NCBI RefSeq assembly: GCF_020404845.1
Contig: NZ_JAIOJZ010000012.1
Location: 101,051 to 165,050, forward strand
Reading direction: 5' to 3'
DNA length: 64,000 nucleotides
Source of the DNA: Streptomyces hyderabadensis
Lineage (GTDB): Bacteria > Actinomycetota > Actinomycetes > Streptomycetales > Streptomycetaceae
Notes under the pieces: model-generated
The model's database searches: none
What the model was told of the DNA's origin: nothing
Seen by the model: only the letters and a program-made list of their open reading frames with translations
Made by a program: the position numbers and the translations under genes
Shown: piece after piece, positions 28,603 to 37,530 of the stretch
Layout of the letters: the number at the start of each line of letters is the position of its first letter
How positions within the stretch are numbered: the stretch's first letter is position 1

Positions 28603-30170
28603 TCCGGCGCGGCGGGGGCGGGCCGGGGAGCGAGGACCGGCTGCCGGGAAGGGACCGGCGGGCGCGGGTGCTGCGTCCGGCCGCGGGGCGGGAACGGGTC
28701 GTGGGCGATCCGCCGTCGGTGGCGGTGGTCGGCGGCGGCATCGCGGGCCTCGCGGCGGCGACCGCCCTGGCGGAACGCGGCGTGCGCGTCGTGCTGCACG
28801 AGCGCGAGCCCGTGCTCGGCGGCCGGGTCGGGGGCCGGACGATCGCCCTGCCGGACGGCACGCCGGCCACGATGAGCCGGGGCTTCCACGCCTTCTTCCG
28901 TCAGTACTACAACCTGCGGAGCCTGCTGCGCCGTTGCGACCCCGGCCTCGGCATGCTGACCGGACTGCCCGACTACCCGCTGCGGCACAGCAGCGGGCTG
29001 TGCGACAGCTTCCGGCGTGTTCCGCGCACTCCCCCGTTCAGTGCCCTGGCCTTCGTCGCGCTGAGCCCCAGCTTCGGGCTGCGGGACCTGGCGGCCCTGC
29101 GGCCCTCGGCCGCGCTGCCGCTCCTCGACGTCCGTACCGGCCCCGTCCACGAGCGCCTGGACCACGTCAGCGCCCACGACTTCCTCGACTCCCTGCGCTT
29201 TCCCGCGGCCGCGCGGCACCTGGCCTTCGAGGTGTTCTCCCGGAGCTTCTTCGCGGACCCGCGCGAGCTGTCCGCCGCGGAGATGGCGCTGATGTTCCAC
29301 ATCTACTTCCTCGGCTCCAGCGAGGGGCTGCTGTTCGACGTGCCGCGCGAGCCGTTTCCGCGGGCGCTGTGGGATCCCCTCGCCGCGCACCTGGCACGGC
29401 ACGGGGCCGAGCTGCGCACGAGCACCTCCGTCGAGGCGGTCCGGCCCGGGCCGTCCGGCTCCCACCTGGTCGTCGACGCCGCCGGGGCCCGGTCGTACGA
29501 CGCCGTGGTGCTCGCCCTGGACGTCGCCGGGCTGCAGGGCCTCGTGCGGCGGTCGCCGGAGCTGGGCGACCCCGCCTGGCGGGCACGGGTGGCACGGCTG
29601 CGGAACGCTCCGCCGTTCCTGGTCTCCCGGCTGTGGCTGGACCGCCCGGTCGCCTCCGGCCGGCCGGGGTTCCTCGGCACCAGCGGGTACGGGTCGCTGG
29701 ACAACGTCAGCGTGCTGTCCCACTGGGAGGGCGAGGCGGCCCGCTGGGCGGCGCGCACCGGCGGCAGCGTCGTCGAACTGCACGCGTACGCCGTGCCGTC
29801 GGGGGCCGTGCGGGAGGTCGAGGAGAAGCGGCTCGTCGACCAGTTGCACCGCGTGTATCCGGAGACCCGCCGGGCCCGGGTGGTCGCGGCCCGGCACGAG
29901 TGGCGGGCGGACTGCCCGCTGTTCACCGTCGGCGGCTACCGCGACCGGCCCACGGTCCGCACCCCGGACCCGGGCGTCGTCGTCGCCGGGGACCTGGTCC
30001 GTACGGATCTGCCGGTGGCGCTGATGGAGCGCGCCGCGACCTCCGGGTTCCTCGCGGCGGGCGCCCTGCTGGAGCGGTGGGGCGTGCGGGGCGAGACGCT
30101 GTGGACGGTGCCGGACCGGGGCCGGTCCGCGCCGCTGCGCGCCTTGGCGCGGCGGTTCGGGGCCCGCTGA
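28599..30170 (+). CDS. crtU: Beta-carotene desaturase/methyltransferase (isorenieratene synthase)
   Basis: A ~523-residue FAD-dependent protein. After a basic N-terminal stretch, the motif VAVVGGGIAGLAAATALAERG opens the Rossmann fold and GGRVGGR follows. The long C-terminal part (VVVAGDLVRTDLPVALMERA) fits the CrtI/CrtU desaturase superfamily. In Streptomyces, CrtU aromatises both rings of beta-carotene to give isorenieratene. Two consecutive GTG codons (28596 and 28599) are possible starts; the second overlaps the stop of the preceding ORF. With crtY, crtI and crtB this completes the path from GGPP to isorenieratene, apart from crtE. Confidence 0.9.
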   Translation: MIRRGGGGPGSEDRLPGRDRRARVLRPAAGRERVVGDPPSVAVVGGGIAGLAAATALAERGVRVVLHEREPVLGGRVGGRTIALPDGTPATMSRGFHAFFRQYYNLRSLLRRCDPGLGMLTGLPDYPLRHSSGLCDSFRRVPRTPPFSALAFVALSPSFGLRDLAALRPSAALPLLDVRTGPVHERLDHVSAHDFLDSLRFPAAARHLAFEVFSRSFFADPRELSAAEMALMFHIYFLGSSEGLLFDVPREPFPRALWDPLAAHLARHGAELRTSTSVEAVRPGPSGSHLVVDAAGARSYDAVVLALDVAGLQGLVRRSPELGDPAWRARVARLRNAPPFLVSRLWLDRPVASGRPGFLGTSGYGSLDNVSVLSHWEGEAARWAARTGGSVVELHAYAVPSGAVREVEEKRLVDQLHRVYPETRRARVVAARHEWRADCPLFTVGGYRDRPTVRTPDPGVVVAGDLVRTDLPVALMERAATSGFLAAGALLERWGVRGETLWTVPDRGRSAPLRALARRFGAR

Positions 30171-30205
30171 CAGGGGCCGCACCGACCGGTGGCCGGCCCG
30201 GCGTG

Positions 30206-31096
30206 CTACTCCCCCGTGCCGCTGCGCGGGTCCGCCGCGTGGTCGGCCAGCCCGCCCGCGCCCAGCGGACCGGTGGGGCCGAGGGCCTCCTCGGCCTCCA
30301 TCCGGGGCAGCTCGCGGCGGGACAGCCGCAGCACCACGGGCGGCAGGGCCGCGCGCGCCGGCTGGACCAGCCGCAGCCAGCCCGGCACGTACACCGCGGT
30401 ACGGCGGCGCTCCACGGCGCGGACCAGCCGGGCGGCGACGTCCTCCGCCGGGAAGGTGCGGCGGGCCGGGGGCGGCATGTGGGCGCGCAGTTCGCGCAGC
30501 ACCGGGTAGCGGTCGGCGTCGCGGATCATGTCGGTGTCGATCCAGTTGAGGTAGGCGATGCCCACGGCGACGCCGCGGTGGGCCACTTCGGCGCGCAGCG
30601 AGTGGGCGAAGGCCTCCGCGCCCGCCTTGGCGGCGCAGTAGGCGCTCATCATCGGGGCGGCGCCGAGCGAGGCGAGCGAGGCGATCTGGAGGTGGTAGCC
30701 CGCGGTGCCGAGCAGGTCCGGCAGGAAGGCGCGGGCCGTGTGGGCGCTGCCGGTCAGGTTCACGTCGACGGTCCGGCGCCACTCGGCGGGGTCCGAAGCG
30801 GCGAACGGTCCGCCGTGCGCGACACCGGCGTTCGCGACCACGACCGACGGCCGTCCGAGCCGCCGGCGCGTCTCGGCGGCCGCCTCGGCCAGTGCGGCGG
30901 GGTCGGTGACGTCGGTCTCGACGGCGAGCGCCGGGGTCGGCAGCTGCGCCGCCAGGGCGTCCAGTCGCGGCTTCTCCAGGCCGAGCAGCGCTAGCCGGGC
31001 CCCGCGTCTCGCGCACGCCCGGGCCAGGGCGGCGCCGAGTCCGCGCGCGGCGCCGGTCACCACGACCGTGCGGTTCTGCAGGGGGCTGTCGGTCAT
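30206..31096 (-). CDS. SDR-family oxidoreductase
   Basis: A 296-residue classical short-chain dehydrogenase with TGAARGLG cofactor motif (N-terminus), NAG motif, catalytic Ser in IASLAS and YCAAK (YxxxK) all present. The C-terminal ~60 residues (WLRLVQPARAALPPVVLRL) form an amphipathic extension common in SDRs acting on lipids. ATG 31096 is preceded by GAAAGG eight bases upstream. It is third in a minus-strand operon with a CrtI-like oxidoreductase and an SRPBCC protein, next to the carotenoid genes, so a hydrophobic substrate is plausible. Confidence 0.85.
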   Translation of the reverse strand: MTDSPLQNRTVVVTGAARGLGAALARACARRGARLALLGLEKPRLDALAAQLPTPALAVETDVTDPAALAEAAAETRRRLGRPSVVVANAGVAHGGPFAASDPAEWRRTVDVNLTGSAHTARAFLPDLLGTAGYHLQIASLASLGAAPMMSAYCAAKAGAEAFAHSLRAEVAHRGVAVGIAYLNWIDTDMIRDADRYPVLRELRAHMPPPARRTFPAEDVAARLVRAVERRRTAVYVPGWLRLVQPARAALPPVVLRLSRRELPRMEAEEALGPTGPLGAGGLADHAADPRSGTGE

Positions 31097-31157
31097 GGGG
31101 CGGCCCTTTCCTCGGGTTCCGTCGTTGCCCCGGGCTTTCGTAGGGCTTCGCGGGCCT

Positions 31158-32777
31158 TCACCGCCGGTCACCGGTCCGGTCCCGCCGGGTCAGGACCCGC
31201 TGCGCCCGGGCGAGGCCCGCGAACCGGTGCCGGCGCAGTGCGGCGCGCGCGGCGTTGGCGCCCGGAGCGCCGTGCACCCCGCCGCCCGGGTGGGCGCCCG
31301 CGGAGGCGAGGTAGAGGCCGGTCACCGGCGTCTCCGGCCGCCCGGTGCCGGGCACGGGCCGGAAGACGAGCTGCTGGTGCATGGCGGTGGTGCCGCCGTT
31401 GATGGCGCCGCCCTCCAGGTTGGCGTCCATGGCCTGGAGCGTCGGCGGGGCGAGCACGCGGCGGGCCCGGACCAGCGTGCGGAAACCCGGTGCGAAGCGC
31501 TCCACCTGGCGCTCGACCCGGTCGGCCATCAGTTCCCGGTCCCGGGCGTCCCAGCTGCCGGTGATGCCCTCGTCGCCCGCGTCGGCGCGGACGTCGTGGG
31601 GGACGTGGGTGTAGGCCCAGGCGGACTCCGTGCCGCGCGGGGAGCGGGTCGGGTCGGTGGTGGTCATCTGGCCGAACAGCGCGAAGGGGCGGTCGGGGAC
31701 CTGCCGCATGGCGATCTGGGCGGCGAACCGGGTCAGTTCGTCGAGACCGTCGGACAGGTGCACGGTGCCGGCCCGGGCCGCGTCCGCGCACTGCCAGGGC
31801 ACGGGCCCGTCCAGCGCCCAGTCCACCTTGAAGGTGGCGAAGTCCCACTGGAAGCGCCGCAGGTCGGCGAGGACCTGGTCCGGCAGGTCGGCCGGGGCGA
31901 CGAGCTCGCCGTACAGGGCGGGGACGGAGACGTCCGCGAGGACGGCGCGGCGGGCGGTGACCGTCTCGCCGTCGGCGGTGCGCACGCCCACGGCGCGCCG
32001 GTCGCGGACCAGGACCCGTTCGACGCGCCGCCCGCAGTGCAGGGTGCCGCCCCGGGCGCGGAGCCGGCGGACCAGGGCTTCGGTGAGGGCGCCGGAACCG
32101 CCGACCGGCACGGGGAAGCCGTAGGTCTGCCCGAGCATCGACATCAGCCAGCCGAAGCCGCCGCTGCCGGCCGCCTCGGGGGCGAGGTCGGCGTGCAGGG
32201 CGTTGCCGGCCAGGAGCAGTCTGCCGCCCTCGCCGCGGAACTCCTCCTCGCCCATCCGGCGCACCGGCAGGACCAGGGTGCGGGCGAGCCGGAGCCCGCC
32301 CGCGCCGCGCAGTCGCAGGGCCAGCCGGGCACCGGCCCGCACCGGCGGGAAGGGCGTGAACAGGGCGTCCAGGATGTCGGCCCGGTAGCGGTCCCACACC
32401 TCGTGCAGCCGCTCCCAGGCGGCGCCGTCCCCCGGGGCGAAGGCGTCCAGGGAGGCCGCGGTGACGGCGAGGTCGCGGTCGAGGACGGCGCAGCTCCCGT
32501 CGGTCAGGGGGTGGGCCAGTACGTGGGGCGCGTGCGCCCAGCGCAGCCCGTGCTCCTCCAGCCGCAGCCCGCTCAGTACGGGGGAGGCGGCGGCGAGCGG
32601 GTAGAAGGAGCTGAACAGGTCGTTGACGAAGCCGGGGGCGACCTCTTTGTCGTGCCGCACCGCGCCGCCCGGCTCGGGCTGCTCCTCCAGGACCGCCACG
32701 CTCCAGCCGGCGTCGGCCAGCAGGTTCGCCGCCACCAGGCCGTTGGGGCCCGCGCCGACCACGACGGCGTCAGGCAC
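31158..32777 (-). CDS. Phytoene desaturase-like FAD-dependent oxidoreductase
   Basis: A 539-residue flavoprotein of the CrtI/CrtO superfamily. It opens directly with VVVGAGPNGLVAANLLADAG and ends with the FAD-contacting GLYLASAGAHPGGGVHGAPG, typical of the NAD(P)/FAD oxidoreductases once called phytoene dehydrogenase-related (COG1233). The role of most such paralogues is unknown; some act on carotenoids, others on retinoids or lipids. GTG 32777 overlaps the end of the SRPBCC gene by eight bases. Unlike crtI above, it is not embedded in the core crt operon, so it is not simply the phytoene desaturase. Confidence 0.87.
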   Translation of the reverse strand: MPDAVVVGAGPNGLVAANLLADAGWSVAVLEEQPEPGGAVRHDKEVAPGFVNDLFSSFYPLAAASPVLSGLRLEEHGLRWAHAPHVLAHPLTDGSCAVLDRDLAVTAASLDAFAPGDGAAWERLHEVWDRYRADILDALFTPFPPVRAGARLALRLRGAGGLRLARTLVLPVRRMGEEEFRGEGGRLLLAGNALHADLAPEAAGSGGFGWLMSMLGQTYGFPVPVGGSGALTEALVRRLRARGGTLHCGRRVERVLVRDRRAVGVRTADGETVTARRAVLADVSVPALYGELVAPADLPDQVLADLRRFQWDFATFKVDWALDGPVPWQCADAARAGTVHLSDGLDELTRFAAQIAMRQVPDRPFALFGQMTTTDPTRSPRGTESAWAYTHVPHDVRADAGDEGITGSWDARDRELMADRVERQVERFAPGFRTLVRARRVLAPPTLQAMDANLEGGAINGGTTAMHQQLVFRPVPGTGRPETPVTGLYLASAGAHPGGGVHGAPGANAARAALRRHRFAGLARAQRVLTRRDRTGDRR

Positions 32778-33276
32778 GGCCGGTTCCCGGACGGTACTCG
32801 ACGGTCCCCACCGCGTCGGGCGGGTCGGGACGGCACCCGTCACCGGCCCGGGACTCGCACAGTCTCGCGAGCCTGGCGAGCATGGCCCGGTGGCGCACCT
32901 GGATCAGCGCCTCGACGCCGACGTTGTGCAGCAGGCCGCCGGGACCGCGCAGGGGGTGTTCGTCCACGATCACCAGGCACTGCTCGCCCCAGGGCCGCAG
33001 TTCGACGGCGATCCGGGCGGTGCCGAGCCTGCCCGCCTTCGCCTCCAGCTCCAGCTCGGAGCCAGGTACGCAGCGTCTGACCACCGACTCGTTGTTGAGC
33101 CGCAGCGGCCCGAGCCGCACCTCGTACGCGATCGTCGCGCCCACCTGGGGCCACTGCCCGTCCCTGGGGGTGACTGCCGAGGGCCCCACGACCCACTGCA
33201 CATACAGATCGCCGTCCGCGAGGACGTCCCAGACCGCCTCCGGGGTCGCCTGGATGAGCCTGTGCCGAACCGCCAC
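32770..33276 (-). CDS. SRPBCC-family protein (START/polyketide cyclase-like)
   Basis: A 168-residue single-domain protein of the START/Bet v 1-like superfamily, which encloses a hydrophobic ligand. VRHRLIQATPEAVWDVLADGDLYVQWV is the common N-terminal strand-helix signature. The start is GTG with GGAGG five bases upstream. It is the first gene of the operon with the CrtI-like oxidoreductase and SDR, and may present a lipid or terpenoid to those enzymes. The ligand is unknown. Confidence 0.83.
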   Translation of the reverse strand: MAVRHRLIQATPEAVWDVLADGDLYVQWVVGPSAVTPRDGQWPQVGATIAYEVRLGPLRLNNESVVRRCVPGSELELEAKAGRLGTARIAVELRPWGEQCLVIVDEHPLRGPGGLLHNVGVEALIQVRHRAMLARLARLCESRAGDGCRPDPPDAVGTVEYRPGTGRA

Positions 33277-33461
33277 GCGTGCCTCCCACGTCCGGTGGCC
33301 GTCGTACGGCCGTCATTTGCGAGGACGCAGCCTGAGTGCCCCGGACGCGGACGGCCAACCAGAAGGGCGGGGCGCCGGGGCGCGGAGCGGCGCGGAAGGG
33401 AAAGGCCGTGCATTGGCATGGACCTGATGACGGGTCGCTGGCTAAGCTCGGAGCGACCCGA

Positions 33462-33475
33462 TGAGAGCGCTCTCA
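33462..33475. promoter_or_regulatory. LacI/CebR-like operator upstream of protease
   Basis: TGAGAGCGCTCTCA is a perfect 14-base palindrome differing from the cellulose-repressor (CebR) box TGGGAGCGCTCCCA in one base pair per half. It lies 65 bases before the protease start, just downstream of a possible promoter (TGGACC at 33419-33424, TAAGCT at 33443-33448, spacer 18). Confidence 0.65.
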
Positions 33476-33539
33476 AACCGCGGTTGTTCCATGCCATCTG
33501 TTCCACCCCCACCTTGCTGGAACGACGAAGGGCAACTCC

Positions 33540-34718
33540 GTGAGACGCAGCAGACTCAGGCACCTCGGCCTGGCCGGACTCCTCGTGCTCGGCAGCCTGA
33601 CCGCGGTCGGCACCCTGCCGGCCTCGGCGGCCGAAGCCCCCGCCCACTCCCCCTCCACCTCGTCCTCCGAGCAGCCGGCCTCGGCCGGCCTGCTGGACGC
33701 CATGCAGCAGGACTTCGGCCTCACCCGGGCCGAGGCCGAGCACCGGCTCGCGGCCGAACGCGAGGCCACCGGCATCGAGCCCGCGGCACGCCGGGCGGCC
33801 GGGAAGGCCTTCGGCGGCTCGTGGTTCGACGCGGACGCCGGAAAGCTGACCGTGGCCGTCACCTCGGACGCGGCACCCTCGACCCTGCAGGCGATCCGCG
33901 CCACCGGCGCGCAGGTCCGCACCGTGGAGCACAGCGCACAGCAGCTCGACGCGGCCAAGGCACGCCTGGACCGTCTCGACGCACCGGCCGGCGTGAGCAG
34001 CTGGCGCGTCGACCAGGCGGCCAACAAGGTCGTCGTGGACGTGGTCGCGGGCGAGCGTGCTGACAACGATGTCCAGGGCTTCCTGGAGCAGGCCCGCGAG
34101 GCCGCGCCGGTCGCGGTGCGGACGGTGCCGTCGGCGCCGCGGACCTTCGCGGCCGGCACCGTCGGCGGCGACCCGTACTACACCGGCAACGTCCGCTGCT
34201 CGATCGGCTTCTCGGTGCACGGCGGGTTCGTCACCGCCGGGCACTGCGGCCGGGCGGGCGCGGGGGTCAGCGGCTGGGACGGCTCGTACATCGGCACGTT
34301 CCAGGGCTCGTCCTTCCCCGACAACGACTACGCGTGGGTCAGCGTGGGCAGCGGCTGGTGGACCGTGCCGGTCGTGCTGGGCTGGGGCACGGTCTCCGAC
34401 CAGCTCGTGCGCGGCTCGAACGTGGCACCCGTCGGCGCCTCGATCTGCCGCTCCGGCTCCACCACCCACTGGCACTGCGGCACCGTGCTCGCCCACAACG
34501 AGACGGTCAACTACAGCGACGGCTCGGTGGTGCACCAGCTGACCAAGACCAGCGTGTGCGCCGAGGGCGGCGACTCCGGCGGCTCGTTCATCAGCGGTGA
34601 CCAGGCGCAGGGCGTCACCTCGGGCGGCTGGGGCAACTGCTCCAGCGGCGGGGAGACCTGGTTCCAGCCGGTCAACGAGATCCTCAACCGCTACGGCCTG
34701 ACGCTGCACACGGCCTGA
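33540..34718 (+). CDS. Streptogrisin-type serine protease (S1E, secreted)
   Basis: A 392-residue preproprotease, the length of streptogrisin D. There is a Sec signal (residues 1-~31), an alpha-lytic-protease prodomain (~45-195, DAMQQDFGLTRAEAE onward) acting as folding chaperone, and a chymotrypsin-fold catalytic domain with His235 (TAGHC), Asp263 (DNDYAWV) and Ser346 (GDSGGS). Six cysteines could form the three disulfides of the family. No chitin-binding domain follows. GTG 33540 has GAAGGG seven bases upstream. A LacI/CebR-like palindrome in the promoter suggests carbon-source control, which is unusual for a protease. Confidence 0.95.
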   Translation: MRRSRLRHLGLAGLLVLGSLTAVGTLPASAAEAPAHSPSTSSSEQPASAGLLDAMQQDFGLTRAEAEHRLAAEREATGIEPAARRAAGKAFGGSWFDADAGKLTVAVTSDAAPSTLQAIRATGAQVRTVEHSAQQLDAAKARLDRLDAPAGVSSWRVDQAANKVVVDVVAGERADNDVQGFLEQAREAAPVAVRTVPSAPRTFAAGTVGGDPYYTGNVRCSIGFSVHGGFVTAGHCGRAGAGVSGWDGSYIGTFQGSSFPDNDYAWVSVGSGWWTVPVVLGWGTVSDQLVRGSNVAPVGASICRSGSTTHWHCGTVLAHNETVNYSDGSVVHQLTKTSVCAEGGDSGGSFISGDQAQGVTSGGWGNCSSGGETWFQPVNEILNRYGLTLHTA

Positions 34719-34728
34719 CGGCGGTGGG

Positions 34729-34799
34729 GGGCCGGTCCGGTCGACGGTCCGGCCCTCCCCGGCCGCGGTGCCCGCGGCCCGGCACGACGACGTGCCGGG
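34729..34799. terminator. Cluster of three strong hairpins after the protease gene
   Basis: Three stems follow one another: GGGCCGGTCCG/CGGTCCGGCCC with one internal mismatch (34729-34755), perfect GGCCGCGG/CCGCGGCC with a three-base loop (34761-34779), and perfect CCCGGCACG/CGTGCCGGG with a four-base loop (34778-34799). The region separates two convergent genes, so it probably terminates transcription from both sides. Confidence 0.75.
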
Positions 34800-34807
34800 C
34801 GGCGGGC

Positions 34808-35251
34808 TCAGACGTCGCCGGGGCCGGTCCCCGGCTCCGGCGCCTCCAGGCCCGTCGCCGTGGTCAGCCGACGGTAGGCGGCCCGTGCGTGGACCAGACG
34901 GGCCAGCGCCGTGCCCACCAGGGCCGCGCCGAGCAGACAGGCCAGCCAGACCGTGTCGCGCCGCCCGGCCCAGGTGAGCGTGCCGGCCGGCGGTATGGCG
35001 AAGCCGTTGAGGGACAGCCAGCACAGCACCGCCGTCCCCGGCGCGGCCGTGAAGCGGGCGCACAGCCCGAGCACGGCCGCCAGCAGGGAGAGCGCGACCA
35101 GGGCGAGTCCCGGACGCCCCGCGCCCACGATGCCGTTGAGGAGCGCGACCAGCAGCAGGGCGCCGCCGAACGCCCCCGCCCACACCAGTGGAGCCGCGAC
35201 CGGCCGGGGAACGGGTCTGGCACCGCTGCCCAGGGGCACCCACTCGATCAT
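34808..35251 (-). CDS. Hypothetical four-helix membrane protein
   Basis: A 147-residue protein with four predicted membrane helices (ending in LACLLGAALVGTALARL), a short cytoplasmic N-terminus and a basic stretch after the last helix. The helical core loosely resembles the DUF4118 membrane domain of sensor kinases, but there is no kinase region. ATG 35251 is preceded by GGAAGGAG eight bases away. It lies 179 bases downstream of the antiporter gene and may be cotranscribed. No function assigned. Confidence 0.7.
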   Translation of the reverse strand: MIEWVPLGSGARPVPRPVAAPLVWAGAFGGALLLVALLNGIVGAGRPGLALVALSLLAAVLGLCARFTAAPGTAVLCWLSLNGFAIPPAGTLTWAGRRDTVWLACLLGAALVGTALARLVHARAAYRRLTTATGLEAPEPGTGPGDV

Positions 35252-35430
35252 GCTGACGGCTCCTTCCGGTCCCGGACGCCTCCGACCACGGTGTCGGGCA
35301 ACGCACCTGTGGGCAGATTGTCCCACCGGCGGCCTCGGCGCCGTGCCGCCCGGGGCGACGACCGGCCACCGGGCGCCGTTCCTCGGCCCTGCGGACCCGG
35401 GCCCCCGGCGCCCGCCCCTCCCGTCCCCGG

Positions 35431-36759
35431 CTAGCGCTCCGCCTCGGGGTGCTCCGGGGAGGACGACGACCCGGCGGAGGCCGCCCGGCACGGCACCGGC
35501 ACCGCGGCCGGCTCCGGGCGGCCGTCCCCCTCCGTCTGCGCTCCGGTCCCGCCACCGGCCACCTCGGCCGGCGGCTTCCCCCCGGGCAGGAGTCCGCCGA
35601 CGGCGCGCAGCGCACCGGCGAGTACCTGGGCGCGTTGCGCGACCACGGGTCCGAGGACGGCGAGGACGAGGACGTAACCGGCGATGAAGGGAGCGAGCCG
35701 GGCGTCGAGTCCGGCCCCCGCGGCCATGGCGGCCAGGATCAGCGCGAACTCCCCGCGGGCGACGAGGGTGGTGGCTATCTCCGCGGCCGGTTCGGCACCG
35801 TAGCGGTAGACCCGGGCGACGCACAGCCCGGCGACGACGTTCATGACGACGGTCAGTGCGGCCGCCGCCGCGACCGGACCGGCGACGGAGGCGAGGTCAC
35901 CGGGGTCGATGGCGAGTCCGAAGGCGAAGAAGAAGATGGCCGCGAAGGCGTCGCGCAGCGGGTGCACCAACTCGCGGATCCGCGGCCCCGAGGGGGTGCC
36001 GGCGAGGATCAGACCGACCATGAAGGCGCCGATGGCGTCGGCGACGCCCAGGACTTCGGAGACGCCGGCGACGAGCACCGCGGCGCCGAGGAAGCTGATG
36101 ACGAGCAGTTCGTCGTCCCGCGTGTCGATCAGACGGCCCACGAGCCGGGTGCCGTAGCGGGCGGCGGCGGCCAGTACGAGCAGGAAGCCGAAGGCCTTGC
36201 CGGCCTGGAGTGCCGTCTCGGCGACGCCGTGCGCGCCCGAGATCACCGGCTGCAGGGCGGCCAGGTACAGCGCGAGGAAGATGTCCTCCACGACGATGAC
36301 ACCGAGGATCAGCCGGGTCTCGGGGCGGCCGATCCGTCCCAGGTCGATGAGGATCTTGGTGACGATCGCGGAGGAGGAGATGCCGAGCACCCCCGCCAGG
36401 ACCAGTGCCTCGCGCACGCCCCAGCCGAGGACGAAGCCGAAGCCGAGTCCGGCGCCGACGTTCAGGAGCAGGTAGATGCCCCCGGCGGTGAGCAGCCGTT
36501 TGCCGCCGCTCTTGAGGTCGTCGAGGTGGAACTCCAGCCCCAGGTAGAAGAGCAGCAGCACCAGTCCGAGCGCGGAGAGCATCTCGAAGTCGTGCGCGTC
36601 CTCGACCAGGACGAAGCCCGGTGTGTGCGGGCCGAGCAGGATGCCGGCGAGCATGAACAGGGGGATCGTCGGAAGTCCGATCCTCCCGCCGAGGCGGGCG
36701 AGGAACGCGGCGGCGACGAAGGCACCGCCCATGGCGAGCAGGGTGTCAGCGTGTCCCAC
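35431..36759 (-). CDS. Kef-type cation:proton antiporter (CPA2)
   Basis: A 442-residue antiporter with about 12-13 helices, beginning MGHADTLLAMGGAFVAAAFL. The CPA2 core is recognisable: LGLVLLLFYLGLEF, SSSAIVTKILIDLG, and VSEVLGVADAIGAFMVGLILAG. These carriers exchange K+ or Na+ for protons. Related operons often carry a TrkA-C/KhtT-like regulatory subunit directly upstream; none is found here. After residue ~390 the tail is soluble and Gly/Pro/Ser-rich. It starts next to a gene-poor 770-base region. Confidence 0.9.
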   Translation of the reverse strand: MGHADTLLAMGGAFVAAAFLARLGGRIGLPTIPLFMLAGILLGPHTPGFVLVEDAHDFEMLSALGLVLLLFYLGLEFHLDDLKSGGKRLLTAGGIYLLLNVGAGLGFGFVLGWGVREALVLAGVLGISSSAIVTKILIDLGRIGRPETRLILGVIVVEDIFLALYLAALQPVISGAHGVAETALQAGKAFGFLLVLAAAARYGTRLVGRLIDTRDDELLVISFLGAAVLVAGVSEVLGVADAIGAFMVGLILAGTPSGPRIRELVHPLRDAFAAIFFFAFGLAIDPGDLASVAGPVAAAAALTVVMNVVAGLCVARVYRYGAEPAAEIATTLVARGEFALILAAMAAGAGLDARLAPFIAGYVLVLAVLGPVVAQRAQVLAGALRAVGGLLPGGKPPAEVAGGGTGAQTEGDGRPEPAAVPVPCRAASAGSSSSPEHPEAER

Positions 36760-37530
36760 GGGTCACCGCCTTCGACCGCGCGGAGGTTCGGGAGGGCTTC
36801 ACTTGACGGGGATGGATGCGGGTTCTCCTTCGTAGGGGTTGCGTCGTCGGACGGGTGGGCGGTCGGGCGGGCGGCGGCACCGCCGACGATCAGGCGGGCA
36901 GCGGCCCACGGGCGGGCACTCGGACGGACGGGCTGACGAGCTGACGGGCAGGCAGACGGCCGAATTGCGTCGGCCCGGGGCGCCGGTGCCCCTGACACCG
37001 CCCCCGGCACACGGGTGCGCACGGCGCACCCGGAACGTACGAACGACGCGGCGACCCGCGTGAACCGGGCGGGACGCGCCTGCCCGCACCCTGCCCGGCG
37101 CCCGGAAAGCCCCCCGGGCGCGGCGTCGGTACACGGTCACACGCCGGGCCCCCGCACGGCCATCGGGGACGACACCCAAATGGTCCGGCGGCCGACACCC
37201 ATCGTCCCGGGGTGCAGGACGGCTCCGCGGCCCGGGGCGGACGCGTCGCGGCCGACTCGGGGATCCCGGCCGCGGCGCGTCCTGCGGCCCCGGGTACGGG
37301 AGGACGACGCGCACCGGGGCATGACCGGCGACTTCCCCGGCTCCCCGCCCTGACACTGCACCAACCGAGTGATCGTCGCGGCTCTGAGGTCAACCGCGGT
37401 GCCGGGGCCCTCCTTTCACCGAAGCGGCCCAGCTCTATGACCATGCCCCCAGCCGACATTCACGCCGACCCGGGTACGCCGTCCGCCCCGCCGCGGGATG
37501 CGACGGGGCGGACGATTTGCGGACGGTCCG
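36760..37530. other. 770-base region without a convincing gene
   Basis: No frame on either strand shows a ribosome site plus consistent codon use, and the open frames present translate to Arg/Pro/Gly-rich sequence. The part 36850-36960 is rich in irregular GGGCGG/GGACGG/CTGACG short repeats. Part of it must carry the promoter of the antiporter (minus strand). An unrecognised small RNA or a decayed gene cannot be excluded. Confidence 0.5.

Noticed and set aside
36462..37459. Several overlapping open frames near the antiporter 5' end
   Set aside because: No ribosome site, wrong composition, and no recognisable domain; treated as non-coding.
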